A DNA stretch of 64,000 nucleotides from Mucilaginibacter limnophilus (GCF_004005815.1 NZ_SACK01000002.1:1-64000), one strand, 5' to 3'; positions 7,055 through 15,331 are shown, counted from the first letter of the stretch. Translations and numbers: made by a program. Notes: generated from the letters alone by a model not told the origin.

Positions 7055-7831
7055 TTAAAATTTCGGATCGTAGGGTGCTGCTTTTTGCAGATACTCTTTA
7101 GGGGTGAGGTTGGTAAACTCCTTAAATACCCTGATGAAATGGCTCTGATCGGCAAAACCATGCTCGTAAGCGATATCGGTAAGTTTCTCGAACTGATGGT
7201 GGTTCAATTGCTGAAAAGCCGAATGGAACTGCCATACCCGCCTGAACATTTTCGGTGACAAGCCAATATTGGTTTCGAACAACCGTTGCAGCGATCGTTC
7301 AGAGATGTTCAGTTGTCGCCGTAACTCCAAAAGTGCATCCGGCGCATCGTTGTTTTTGAGGTGTTGTGTAGCAAAGGTCAGCTTCGCCGCGTCGAACCGG
7401 TCTGCTGATGCCAGTTTCAATATCAGGTCATCCATGAGCTTTAGGCGACCGGGTAAACTTTGCTCATTAAGCAGTCGCTCTTGCAGGCGCGATTCTTTCA
7501 ATCCCTTCACTTCATGCAGATTTATAGAACGATCTGTCAGTTCAGTCGCATCGATACCCAAAAAAGCCTTTGGGACATGGGGGTAAAGAAAATAAGCGAT
7601 CAGCGTTACAGGCCCGTTAAAACTTAATTGGGCCGGCTTGACGGTTTGTCCATAAAGCTGTAAGTAACTGTTCTGTCCAACTGCTTTGGCCGACTGAAAA
7701 ATGATCGTCGGCGCACCATTGGCGAATAATGGAATGTGAAACCCGGGTATGCCATCGCTGTACTCAATCATGAGTATGCTGCTTACATAGGCGCTCAGGG
7801 CCGGAGGTGGCAGAAATGATCGGGTTGTCAT
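7055..7831 (-). CDS. AraC-family transcriptional regulator
   Basis: This 258-residue regulator has an N-terminal sensor domain (PPALSAYVSSILMIEY, FANGAPTIIFQ) and a C-terminal AraC DNA-binding domain from about residue 165. The latter shows RRQLNISERSLQRLFETNIG, LSPKMFRRVWQFHSA and LTDIAYEHGFADQSHFIRVF. It is upstream of the RibD_C gene at 6432 and likely co-transcribed with or controlling it. The inducing ligand is unknown. Its sensor domain differs from that of the AraC protein at 4354. Confidence 0.88.
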   Translation of the reverse strand: MTTRSFLPPPALSAYVSSILMIEYSDGIPGFHIPLFANGAPTIIFQSAKAVGQNSYLQLYGQTVKPAQLSFNGPVTLIAYFLYPHVPKAFLGIDATELTDRSINLHEVKGLKESRLQERLLNEQSLPGRLKLMDDLILKLASADRFDAAKLTFATQHLKNNDAPDALLELRRQLNISERSLQRLFETNIGLSPKMFRRVWQFHSAFQQLNHHQFEKLTDIAYEHGFADQSHFIRVFKEFTNLTPKEYLQKAAPYDPKF

Positions 7832-8259
7832 AGATTAAACGAAGATAATGCCGAAAATAATCAAATGAACACGAAGGATACAATAACTTTATCGCCGCGT
7901 TTTAAGGAGGCTTCTCCCCAGACCTGCCAAATCCCTGCCGAAGCGGCGGTTATAAAAATAATTTTTGAAATCGTTTTGAATTCTTGTTAGATCAAAATTA
8001 CGGCAGAAAAACGAGCGTCCAGTGTGACGTACATCACATTTAAATTGCGTATTGATTCGTAAGGCATGTCATATTTGTTCCATCTTGGTGCTGGTTGATA
8101 AGTACAAATCTTGTTTTGAAAGGGAGTGGTTAGAAAACTAGTTTCTTTATTCCATCGATCGAAGAAAGTGCCTATCTCACTTTCAAGGTATGAGAATGCG
8201 GAATTCAATGAAAAGGCCATCAATTACTTTCTTTCACTTGCAGCAGTAAAACCAAGACA
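7832..8259. other. Intergenic region, no convincing gene
   Basis: This 430-base stretch has a 78-codon minus-strand reading frame (7987-8223). It shows no signal sequence, no recognisable domain, and an unusual composition, so I do not call it a gene. No strong hairpin or promoter was seen. Confidence 0.4.
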
Positions 8260-8673
8260 CTATTTAGTGGTTATCGTAACAGTGTAGCTTTTTGTGCTTC
8301 CATCTTCTGCTTTAACAGTGTAAATAACAGGTTTTGTGAAATCATTAACGCTTACCTGACTTGTTTGCAACTGACCACTCACCATTACAACAGCTTTTTT
8401 GGAAACTGTGAAGGCGGCTTTCAACGCGTTAAGATTTGTGCCTGATGGTAAGGTTGCCGTAATTGTATTATCCGTCTGTAATGTATTGTAATCGGCGATC
8501 AGGTTGCTGTTGTCAGCTTTGAAAAATTCAAAAGTAAGAATGTCCTTTTGTGATGATTTTGTTTGTTCTGTCTGTTGCTCGTTTGGATGGTCTTTTTTAC
8601 AGCCAGACACCAAACAGCTTAAAGTAGCGATGAGTAAACTATTAATAATAAGCTTGGATTTGATTTTATACAT
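8260..8673 (-). CDS. Lipoprotein with DUF5018-like domain
   Basis: This 137-residue protein starts with a type II signal ending LSCLVSGCKKD (lipobox cysteine near residue 25). A linker rich in Gln/Thr/Ser follows, then a beta-rich domain ending with VIYTVKAEDGSTKSYTVTIT. That ending is the hallmark of DUF5018-like and related surface beta-sandwich repeats in Bacteroidota, which often occur in glycan-binding or cell-surface proteins. It is probably outer-membrane anchored. Only one repeat is present. Neighbours are other lipoproteins of unknown role. Confidence 0.75.
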   Translation of the reverse strand: MYKIKSKLIINSLLIATLSCLVSGCKKDHPNEQQTEQTKSSQKDILTFEFFKADNSNLIADYNTLQTDNTITATLPSGTNLNALKAAFTVSKKAVVMVSGQLQTSQVSVNDFTKPVIYTVKAEDGSTKSYTVTITTK

Positions 8674-8812
8674 AGTTAATCATTCAATGTATGAGTTTAT
8701 AGTCATTATAACATTAATCCATTCCAAAAGGTTTATCCCTCCACTGCTTCCCATTCATAAATTTTAGGTGCCTATTATTTGGGCAATAAGTTAACGCAAA
8801 TAAAGATTCGCG

Positions 8813-9880
8813 TCACTTTATCAATAACTCAATCCATTGGCCAACATTACTTTCACCGAATGGGCCGTGCGCGTAGATCCGACCATTCTCTTTCTTAAGG
8901 ATGAAATTTGGCGCAGATGTCTTGCAGCCCGCTTCATCTCCATCGTAGAATAATTCGAGTTTTCCCGCTCGTTCAACCGCCCTATACTGCCCGTTACATA
9001 AAATCGGCTCATGAAAGGTGATGGATGAGACGTTAACAGCATTATTTTCAATATTAATTGTCCATTTTGTACTTGAAGTTCCTGAGGTTGTCATTTCGCC
9101 TTCGATAAAAGCAGTGTAAGTACCTTTCCATGCGGATAGATTGGTTTTCTTTTTGGTCATTGTTTCTTTTTGAGAACTTTCAACGAACTTTCCGTTCGCA
9201 TTTATATGATACGTTTTAGTTTCTTGCAATGAGGTTTCGTCTTCTTCCGCCTGGAAGCGATATAGATGAATAACTTTTTCCCGGTCGACCAGGTAATATT
9301 GTCTTCGTGAAAAAATAGGGTCTCGCTCGGTGTAATAGAGCAAAAGGCTATCCAATCTTTCACCGTCATGTTCTGTTACCAGGTACATATAGTTAATCGT
9401 GCTACCTGTTTCACTGCCGGCAGGCTGGTCGTTGTACTTGCCGCTATCTTTATACAATACTACGCTATAGTTTTTTTCTTCCCAAACCAGCGCTGCAGCG
9501 CTTATCATCGGATCAAACCTTACGGGGTCGGCAAAAGGAAGGACTGGTTTGCTTTTGTACATGGCCCCGTTCACTTCAAGGCTGTCGTATAGTTTATTGT
9601 AATGTTTCTGCACAAAGTAGAACAAATTATTGTAGTCGTCACTTTTTACATTACTCAACAAAAAACCTTCAGCCTGATCATCAACAGGCCTGTTTGTCCA
9701 TTTCTCAGGAAAATCAATGGTTGACAAAAGTTCCATGCCCAGCGGTAGTGAAAGCTTCGGTAGTTTTTGTTGATTAACTATTAGATTTTTGGAAGTATCA
9801 GAATTGCCTTGCTGCTTGTTTGAATTACCGCAGGAAAAGAAATACGGGATTAGTAGGAGCAGGTAACGGAACTTTCTCAT
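8813..9880 (-). CDS. Hypothetical lipoprotein
   Basis: This 355-residue protein carries a type II signal (YLLLLIPYFFSCGNSNKQ, cysteine near residue 17). The middle region (about 35-230) has no family I recognise. The C-terminal part (about 245-355) is a beta-rich domain: WKGTYTAFIEGEMTTSGTSS, WTINIENNAV, CNGQYRAVERAGKLELFYDG and GRIYAHGPFGES. This last part resembles small lipid-anchored domains that report on crystal-violet-like or lysozyme-inhibitor folds, but I cannot name it. Probably periplasmic or surface exposed. It is convergent with nothing close; the divergent gene at 9955 is also a lipoprotein. Confidence 0.65.
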   Translation of the reverse strand: MRKFRYLLLLIPYFFSCGNSNKQQGNSDTSKNLIVNQQKLPKLSLPLGMELLSTIDFPEKWTNRPVDDQAEGFLLSNVKSDDYNNLFYFVQKHYNKLYDSLEVNGAMYKSKPVLPFADPVRFDPMISAAALVWEEKNYSVVLYKDSGKYNDQPAGSETGSTINYMYLVTEHDGERLDSLLLYYTERDPIFSRRQYYLVDREKVIHLYRFQAEEDETSLQETKTYHINANGKFVESSQKETMTKKKTNLSAWKGTYTAFIEGEMTTSGTSSTKWTINIENNAVNVSSITFHEPILCNGQYRAVERAGKLELFYDGDEAGCKTSAPNFILKKENGRIYAHGPFGESNVGQWIELLIK

Positions 9881-9954
9881 AGCTGTAGACTGGATAAATG
9901 ATATAAAACATTAGACATTTCCGTTTGTTTTAAGCTACTCATATCCTGTGTTTT

Positions 9955-10443
9955 ATGAATCTTCGCCAGTCGTTTACTACACTCATACTATCTCTTTTTA
10001 TCTCAGCTTGTGCCGACAAAAATGATTGCATTAATAATTTACAGGAAGATCCTGAAATAGGTAAACACGCCGGCAATTTCACGCGGATTGCTAATGCCAT
10101 TATTGGTAAACGCGTTGAAGTAATAACAGCTTTTACAAAGAAACACCCAGAAGATACATCTGAGATCTATGGAAGCATAGCGGTATGGAAAGGATATCTA
10201 AAACCTGATAGTCTGACCAATCAAGCTTTGAATTCACTCGATAAGCCGGGAGTCGGCATTTCGTATGTCCCCGCCTTATCAGAGATCAGGTACCAATTGC
10301 ACCGGTACGAATGTAGCGACAGCATAATGCTACACGCAGTAACAAATAAAGGTGCGGTGTTCCCTGGAAAAGTAAAAATCATTCCACTTGGCAGTGGTTG
10401 GACTTATATGATACATAAAGAAGTCATGGCTGGAGGTTACTAG
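9955..10443 (+). CDS. Hypothetical lipoprotein
   Basis: This 162-residue product starts with a type II signal peptide (FTTLILSLFISACADKND, cysteine near residue 19). The mature part has no domain I recognise; it contains an alpha-helical first half (IANAIIGKRVEVITAFTKKH) and a beta-rich end with IRYQLHRYECSDSIMLHAVT and VKIIPLGSGWTYMIHK. Its TAG stop at 10441-10443 abuts, with no spacer, the stop codon of the convergent gene at 10444. Confidence 0.65.
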   Translation: MNLRQSFTTLILSLFISACADKNDCINNLQEDPEIGKHAGNFTRIANAIIGKRVEVITAFTKKHPEDTSEIYGSIAVWKGYLKPDSLTNQALNSLDKPGVGISYVPALSEIRYQLHRYECSDSIMLHAVTNKGAVFPGKVKIIPLGSGWTYMIHKEVMAGGY

Positions 10444-10797
10444 CTACCTGGAAGATATAGATTTTAGGCGCGCTTTTAATTCCGTAAGCTCTTGGTCAAG
10501 TTGGGGCTGAAAGCTTTCGTTGATTTGGTTATCAGATATCGAGAGCAAGCGGTCGTAAGCTGAGATAGTTAGTTCAAGATCAGCACTCAATTCATCTACA
10601 GGCCAGATGTATACGTGACCAAATTTCAACAAACAATACCCCGCTGCCCTTACCAGGTACTCTTCATCGTCCCATTCCTTTTTCTCCATAAGACATCGAA
10701 GCATCTTCCTTACCTTCTCTGCAAAGCCGGACTCATCGACAAGCGTAGAAAGCCAGTCCGCTGCACGATCATTTTCCCAAGGTCTGTTTCCCCACAT
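10444..10797 (-). CDS. DUF4259-like small protein
   Basis: This 117-residue cytoplasmic protein begins WGNRPWENDRAADWLSTLVD, resembling the DUF4259 start (WG....ENDxAADWL). It continues with a helical body (EEYLVRAAGYCLLKFGHVYI) and a C-terminal helix rich in Glu and Leu. DUF4259 proteins are often seen near toxin-immunity loci, but no function is proven. It is 4 bases downstream of the gene at 10802, so the two form an operon. Its stop codon abuts that of the convergent lipoprotein gene. Confidence 0.7.
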   Translation of the reverse strand: MWGNRPWENDRAADWLSTLVDESGFAEKVRKMLRCLMEKKEWDDEEYLVRAAGYCLLKFGHVYIWPVDELSADLELTISAYDRLLSISDNQINESFQPQLDQELTELKARLKSISSR

Positions 10798-10801
10798 TTT
10801 A

Positions 10802-11143
10802 TTACAGTTTTTCTAGTTCCGAAAACAATTCTTCTGCCGATGCATTGATCCCAGCCTGAAATTCCAATGGGATTTTATTCAAATTTCGTTCATACCAAAT
10901 GGCAAAGATTTCCTTAAGCTCCTTGCGGTTTAACTTGGCAACCCTGCGTGACGCTAATTCAGGGTAACGCTTACTAAGTAGAAGAAAAATTTCAATGTGT
11001 ACCAACAATGGCTGAACACCTTCTGAAGAAGTTCGCATCCACTCTTTTATGTCGTTGATCTGCTCAATGGCTAGATTGAAATATCTCGCCGGCTCAAGCT
11101 TGGCCATTTCATTATCTTCCGCCGCTGCACTGTAAATTTTCAT
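10802..11143 (-). CDS. Hypothetical alpha-helical protein
   Basis: This 113-residue product has no signal peptide and is predicted all-helical from its amphipathic pattern (ARYFNLAIEQINDIKEWMRT, LLVHIEIFLLLSKRYPELAS, AEELFSELEKL). I do not recognise a family. It is the first gene of a two-gene unit with the DUF4259-like gene, separated by 4 bases. Size, acidity and pairing are reminiscent of immunity-type genes, which is only a suggestion. Confidence 0.6.
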   Translation of the reverse strand: MKIYSAAAEDNEMAKLEPARYFNLAIEQINDIKEWMRTSSEGVQPLLVHIEIFLLLSKRYPELASRRVAKLNRKELKEIFAIWYERNLNKIPLEFQAGINASAEELFSELEKL

Positions 11144-11591
11144 AAATAATTATTGTTAGGCTATCATCTAAACAAAGTAACGACTTAATCATATAATATA
11201 AACAGCTGAAAGCTATAATGTTCCCTCGCTATGGAATTTGACCCTTAACGAAGGAGTAGGAAAATAAGATTACTAATAAAAGCACATATTTCATATTGCC
11301 TTACTTTATAGTCGATTGAAATTAACTTGCTAGCTGATAAGTGACTGATAATCAATGTCAATAATAATACCAGCACTGCGTTTGTTGGAGTGTCGCCTGG
11401 ATAACTGTAATCACTTAAATGGATTTTATCCGATCGTTATCAATTTCAGAATAAGATGCGCGGAGGTGTGGTATAGGCGCATACGGGCCCTTTAAATTTT
11501 TGAGTAAGCCATTAATGGTTTCACGTTGTGACTGCGCAATAACATCGATCGCAGCCATCGTAAAGAGGCAAGTTAATGCAATTTTTTGATG
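11144..11591. other. Intergenic region with two orphan signal-peptide-like mini-ORFs
   Basis: No complete gene is seen in these 450 bases. On the minus strand, 11229-11294 encodes MKYVLLLVILFSYSFVKGQI plus Pro and then a stop, which looks like a secretion signal with no mature protein. At 11415-11558 a 47-codon frame, open further upstream without an ATG, contains another signal-like stretch. The region may hold relics of secreted-protein genes. Confidence 0.45.
11415..11558 (-). CDS. Possible small secreted peptide or gene relic
   Basis: From ATG 11558 the frame encodes 47 residues: MAAIDVIAQSQRETINGLLK then NLKGPYAPIPHLRASYSEID and a short tail. The frame is open for another 12 codons upstream (KIALTCLFT before the Met), which together would make a normal signal peptide ending VIAQS, but no ATG lies there. 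This suggests a secreted protein whose start was lost, or use of a rare start. It lies 33 bases downstream of, and on the same strand as, the gene at 11592. No homologue is recognised. Confidence 0.3.
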   Translation of the reverse strand: MAAIDVIAQSQRETINGLLKNLKGPYAPIPHLRASYSEIDNDRIKSI

Positions 11592-12374
11592 TTATTCACG
11601 ACAAAATATTGAAAGTTGCTTGATCGCATTTAAAATAAAGTCTTTTTCACCAGGTTGCATTTCACGGAAGGAGAATATTGTTTTGTACAATTGAATTGAT
11701 TTCCCCGCAACATAATTGTCTAAGGTGATTGTTTTATTTAACGTAGAAATCCTATTCTCATCATTAAAGGCTTGTATTTCAGCGGTGGGAATGGCAAGGC
11801 GAAATCTTGATTTGCTATCTTTTTCTTCTTTTCCGTTGAATACAATTCTGCACGAGGAAACGCTTTCAACAATTATATCGTCAAACCCCGATGTGGTATA
11901 TATACTTTTTTGCAAATGGACCTTCAGCCAACTGATTAGTGCTTCTTTGGACATTTTTTTTATGTCCGGCAAAACAGGGGTACTACAATGACTTGCAAGG
12001 TTTTTAAGATGCCTGGCTACCTCTCTTCCTTTGGCATTATCTTTTAGCGGCATAGCTCTGCTTATTTCCTGCCCCCTGGTGTCCAGGTTTGTCATTAGGG
12101 CACCATCATATTCATAACTAATATTTCCTTCCTGATCCAAGCCAGAGAAGATTGTGGAAAATGTTACTTCAATGGGACCATCTTCAGAGGTGCCCGTAAC
12201 CACAACTTCGCAATCTGTAACTTTTTTAACAGCGGTTATGCCGGCATCATCAGGAAATGCTGCTAACATATTTTTTTTAAGCCAAGTAATCGACTCTTCT
12301 CTTGTTTGACTATACGCTTGTAATACCTGCAATGCAAAGAGTAATACTAATAAGGGTAACGATTTGCGAATCAT
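11592..12374 (-). CDS. Secreted protein with two internal repeats, unknown function
   Basis: This 260-residue protein has a signal peptide (LPLLVLLFALQVLQAYSQ). The mature part contains two similar halves. Residues about 24-130 begin TREESITWLKKNMLAAFPDD and later read VTDCEVVVTG and HLKNLASHCS. Residues about 142-260 begin SKEALISWLKVHLQKSIYTT and later read VSSCRIVFNG and AIKQLSIFCRE. The alignable W-L-K helix, the Cys-containing strand and the Cys-terminated helix argue for an ancestral duplication. The paired cysteines could form a disulfide in each half. It is divergent from the TPR gene at 12487. No known family recognised. Confidence 0.68.
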   Translation of the reverse strand: MIRKSLPLLVLLFALQVLQAYSQTREESITWLKKNMLAAFPDDAGITAVKKVTDCEVVVTGTSEDGPIEVTFSTIFSGLDQEGNISYEYDGALMTNLDTRGQEISRAMPLKDNAKGREVARHLKNLASHCSTPVLPDIKKMSKEALISWLKVHLQKSIYTTSGFDDIIVESVSSCRIVFNGKEEKDSKSRFRLAIPTAEIQAFNDENRISTLNKTITLDNYVAGKSIQLYKTIFSFREMQPGEKDFILNAIKQLSIFCRE

Positions 12375-12440
12375 ATGTTTAAAATTATCGCTTCAAAGTT
12401 CATTAGTTAACAATTCCGGTACAATACCTCTTTAGAGTTA

Positions 12441-12471
12441 TTGTTACGCGTAATTGATCATTATAACTTTG
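12441..12471 (+). promoter_or_regulatory. Bacteroidota-type promoter of the TPR gene
   Basis: TTG at 12441-12443 and TAACTTTG at 12464-12471 (exact TAnnTTTG) are separated by 20 bases, the expected geometry. The start of transcription would be near 12477, about ten bases before ATG 12487. This also argues against the TTG at 12481 as start codon. Confidence 0.6.
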
Positions 12472-12486
12472 TAAAAACCTTTGCAT

Positions 12487-13830
12487 ATGGCAATTCATCT
12501 TTTCAAACAGTTATCTCTATTGCTTTTTTTAATCTCGCTGTCGCTCAAATCTTCGGCGCTTGATATTTATCTCTCGAAAAATACATCAATCGTAACCGTT
12601 GGCAGCACTGCCGTTCATATTTCATCGACGAAAATTGGTGCGGTTGAAAAAGCTAACGGACGTGCCAAGCTTGTGACAAAGGGGTTTTTTGGACAAATTT
12701 ATGAGCTCTCGGGTGTTTATTTTGATGTAATGGAAAGTGGTACCATAGTAAGTGTGTTCGTGTGTTTTAAACCCGAGTCAGTCTCGATGGACATTGTGCC
12801 TGGTGACGAACGCGAACAGTCATTGACAAAAGTTTTTACCGGGAAAGTTTGGTGTGATGGCTTGGAATTACGGCAAGGTGTTGCTTCTGGCCAAATAAAA
12901 ATGCGTGTAAAAGAGTTTGAATCGGCGATTGAAAACGATGAGAAATTTGGAGGGGAGACCACTTTTAGCATACCTGGAAAAAATGTTTATCAAGCCTTTT
13001 ACGGTACAAACATCATTTCCTATGATTTGCAGAATGATGAGCCGGCAAAGTTGATGGTGTCTAAAGGTAACCGATCTGATATCGCCGTGCATACGGCTGC
13101 TGCCAGGAAGCTGATAGACGCTGGCGACTCTCAAAGGGCTGTATCTATGATAAAGGAAATGATGTCAGGGCAAGGTGTGCAATCCCCTTTTTATATATAC
13201 TGCGCGGAACTACAGGCGACTGAATTGCTCAAATTGAACAAAAGTTTGGAAGCCTTAAATTTACTTAACAAAATTTTCACTATTGAAGCATTAAATGAGG
13301 TAAAAAACATCAGATATACAGAAGAGAATTGCTCTACCTACTCTTGTTTTCTAGTTCATGCGTTACGAGTTCGAGCTTTTGTACATTACAATTTTCAGCA
13401 ACATGCTGATGCGCTTCGAGACGCTGACCTGGCCTTCTCAAGTTTTCCCGACCATATGCTGGCTCAGGTTGCGGTTAACAGCGCTTTTCAGGAAAAAAAC
13501 TATCAAAAGGCAATATTTTATGGAAATTGGCTAATAAAAAATTATAAAGAAAACAACTGTTATGTAATTGTAGCTTACTCGGCTTTTAACAGTGGCGATT
13601 ATTCGGCAGCTATAAACGCTTTTAGCAAGGCGATTCAATTTGAACCGAATGCGAAGATAAGAGCGGAATATTATTATGGAAGAGCGTACGCGACCGCGCT
13701 TCAGAGCGAGAATAATAACGCACTCAACACAGAAGCAAAAAAACTCATTTGTGAAGATCTCGTGCTTGCGCGCCGTAATGGGCTCGCCACTAGCGACTTG
13801 GATAAACTGTCTTCAAAATATTGCCCTTGA
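12487..13830 (+). CDS. Secreted TPR-repeat protein
   Basis: The start is put at ATG 12487; the frame is open from a TTG at 12481, but a promoter immediately upstream makes the ATG more sensible. The 447-residue product has a signal peptide (LSLLLFLISLSLKSSALDIY). An N-terminal beta-rich domain to about residue 195 and a helical C-terminal half with tetratricopeptide repeats follow; clear repeat units read LRVRAFVHYNFQQHADALRD and YVIVAYSAFNSGDYSAAINA with FSKAIQFEPNAK. It is probably periplasmic and involved in protein contacts, partner unknown. Its TGA directly abuts the stop of the convergent LuxR-type gene. Confidence 0.75.
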   Translation: MAIHLFKQLSLLLFLISLSLKSSALDIYLSKNTSIVTVGSTAVHISSTKIGAVEKANGRAKLVTKGFFGQIYELSGVYFDVMESGTIVSVFVCFKPESVSMDIVPGDEREQSLTKVFTGKVWCDGLELRQGVASGQIKMRVKEFESAIENDEKFGGETTFSIPGKNVYQAFYGTNIISYDLQNDEPAKLMVSKGNRSDIAVHTAAARKLIDAGDSQRAVSMIKEMMSGQGVQSPFYIYCAELQATELLKLNKSLEALNLLNKIFTIEALNEVKNIRYTEENCSTYSCFLVHALRVRAFVHYNFQQHADALRDADLAFSSFPDHMLAQVAVNSAFQEKNYQKAIFYGNWLIKNYKENNCYVIVAYSAFNSGDYSAAINAFSKAIQFEPNAKIRAEYYYGRAYATALQSENNNALNTEAKKLICEDLVLARRNGLATSDLDKLSSKYCP

Positions 13831-14604
13831 TCAAATCAAGCCGGCTTTCAAACACAGCGCGATCAATTCCGAGCTATTACTAGCGCCAGCTTTGCCTAGT
13901 ATATTCTTTCGGTGCTGTTTCACAGTGTGTAGCGATAAAAAAAGCCGTTCTGCTATCGCTGTGCTGTTAAACCCTGCGGCCATAAGACAGATAATTTCTC
14001 TTTCTCTTTTAGTGAACAATGACGTATTACTTAGCTGAGAGTGCAAAGGTACATCAAACACAAAAAAGTCAGTACTATTTCCAATACCAGTAAGAGTTGC
14101 CTTGTGACTATTTACAGTCGTTAAATGCTCTACATTGGTGTGTATGTTAAGCGTTTTGCCTATTCCTCCAGTGGTATCAGTTGACAAAACTAAGGCTTGG
14201 TGATGGAACATTTGAAAATTGCCATTAGCTGACTTCATGCGGAAGCAATAGCCAGTTTTGTAATTTGTTACTTTATCCCAACCTTTTTTTTGTGTGAAAT
14301 CATACACAGTGGTTTCAGCATTGGCAACATAGTTCATATCTTCTGGCATTATTCTATTAAGTATGTCATCAAAAGTGACAGTTTGTGGTTCTAACCCTAA
14401 AACGTCTTTAATTTTGGGACTCATATGAATTATTCTTCGATCGTAAAAATCAACTACATAATAATAAAAGGGACCTGGGCAGAAAAATGAAGCCAATAAC
14501 TCCTCAATATTAATTGTTGGGAGTTCTACCTCTGTACGGGCAAGTAAATCAATATTCTTGTCCCAAACTTCGTGCAATAAGTTAGTTTTAGGTTGCATGA
14601 TCAA
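13831..14604 (-). CDS. LuxR-type transcriptional regulator with PAS-like sensor domain
   Basis: This 257-residue protein has a PAS-like N-terminal region (FYYYVVDFYDRRIIHMSPKI then KDVLGLEPQTVTFDDILNRI, typical of PAS cores). A C-terminal LuxR/GerE helix-turn-helix spans about residues 193-255 (TKREREIICLMAAGFNSTAI, AERLFLSLHTVKQHRKNI). This two-part architecture is common in Bacteroidota one-component regulators; the sensed signal is unknown. The N-terminus may start at the second Met (MQPKTNLL). It is convergent with the TPR gene with no spacer, and followed upstream by the ECF sigma gene on the same strand. Confidence 0.8.
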   Translation of the reverse strand: MIMQPKTNLLHEVWDKNIDLLARTEVELPTINIEELLASFFCPGPFYYYVVDFYDRRIIHMSPKIKDVLGLEPQTVTFDDILNRIMPEDMNYVANAETTVYDFTQKKGWDKVTNYKTGYCFRMKSANGNFQMFHHQALVLSTDTTGGIGKTLNIHTNVEHLTTVNSHKATLTGIGNSTDFFVFDVPLHSQLSNTSLFTKREREIICLMAAGFNSTAIAERLFLSLHTVKQHRKNILGKAGASNSSELIALCLKAGLI

Positions 14605-14710
14605 TAAAAGCTCAAATTAATTAACATCGATAAATTTTGCAAATCAATATAGTTAATTAATGCTCAACAAGCGGTTCGATGCTCTTTTTATTAAAAAGGA
14701 TATTTATTTT

Positions 14711-15304
14711 TTAGTTAGAAAAATAGATAGCCAGCGCAATAACCAATGCGCCATCTATTTCGGAGAACTCCTTTCGTAAGACAGACAACGCTTTGCTGAT
14801 GTGTTTCTCTACGGTACTTACTGAAATGTTAAGTTGCTCCGCGATCATCTTATAAGGCATTTGCTCAAAACGGCTGAGCTTGAAAGCTTCTCTTGATTGT
14901 GGTGATAAACTTTCAATTACTGCGTGAATACGATACTCTAATTCTTTTGCGGTCAGCAAGTCAACAGCGTTAACAGAGGTAGAGAACTCCGTAACCGGTT
15001 CAAAATGTGCGGAAAGTGCGGCATGACTTATACGCGTGCGTAAAGCATACAACACCTTATTGCGCAACGTGGCAAAAAGATAGCTTTTCAGATCACCGTT
15101 GATGTCCAGCGTAGCTGCATTTTTCCAAAGTGCAATAAAGACGTCCTGCACGATCTCTTCCACAGCAGGTTCATCGGGTATCTTTTTAAATGCGGTATGG
15201 CAAAGGTCTAGGTAATACTTATTATAAACTATGGTAAACGCACGCTCGTCTTTTGCAACTATTTGTTGCAATAAGTATGGGTCGGTTAATAGCGGGGTCT
15301 TCAA
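14711..15304 (-). CDS. ECF RNA polymerase sigma factor (Bacteroidota SusC-linked type)
   Basis: This 197-residue sigma-70 factor has region 2 (FTIVYNKYYLDLCHTAFKKI, VQDVFIALWKN, LKSYLFATLRNKVLYALR) and region 4 (LSPQSREAFKLSRFEQMPYK, IAEQLNISVSTVEKHISKAL). It ends in a hydrophobic tail (DGALVIALAIYFSN). It is the class that pairs with FecR anti-sigma factors to control a SusC/SusD operon. Here it is divergent from, rather than upstream and collinear with, the fecR gene at 15460. It should direct RNA polymerase to the fecR-susC-susD operon when the receptor signals; this is inferred from the family. Confidence 0.9.
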   Translation of the reverse strand: MKTPLLTDPYLLQQIVAKDERAFTIVYNKYYLDLCHTAFKKIPDEPAVEEIVQDVFIALWKNAATLDINGDLKSYLFATLRNKVLYALRTRISHAALSAHFEPVTEFSTSVNAVDLLTAKELEYRIHAVIESLSPQSREAFKLSRFEQMPYKMIAEQLNISVSTVEKHISKALSVLRKEFSEIDGALVIALAIYFSN

Positions 15305-15323
15305 GTGTGCTTGTTTTACGCAG

Positions 15324-15331
15324 CAAAATTA
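15324..15331 (-). promoter_or_regulatory. -7 promoter element of the ECF sigma gene
   Basis: On the minus strand this reads TAATTTTG, an exact TAnnTTTG match, about 20 bases before the ATG at 15304. No perfect -33 TTG is seen at the right distance. The element is of the housekeeping type, suggesting basal expression of the sigma factor. Confidence 0.45.

Noticed and set aside
7987-8223. 78-codon minus-strand frame
   Set aside because: No domain, signal sequence or operon context; probably chance.
12717-13134. Minus-strand frames within the TPR gene
   Set aside because: Shadows of the TPR reading frame, which has a promoter, signal peptide and repeats.
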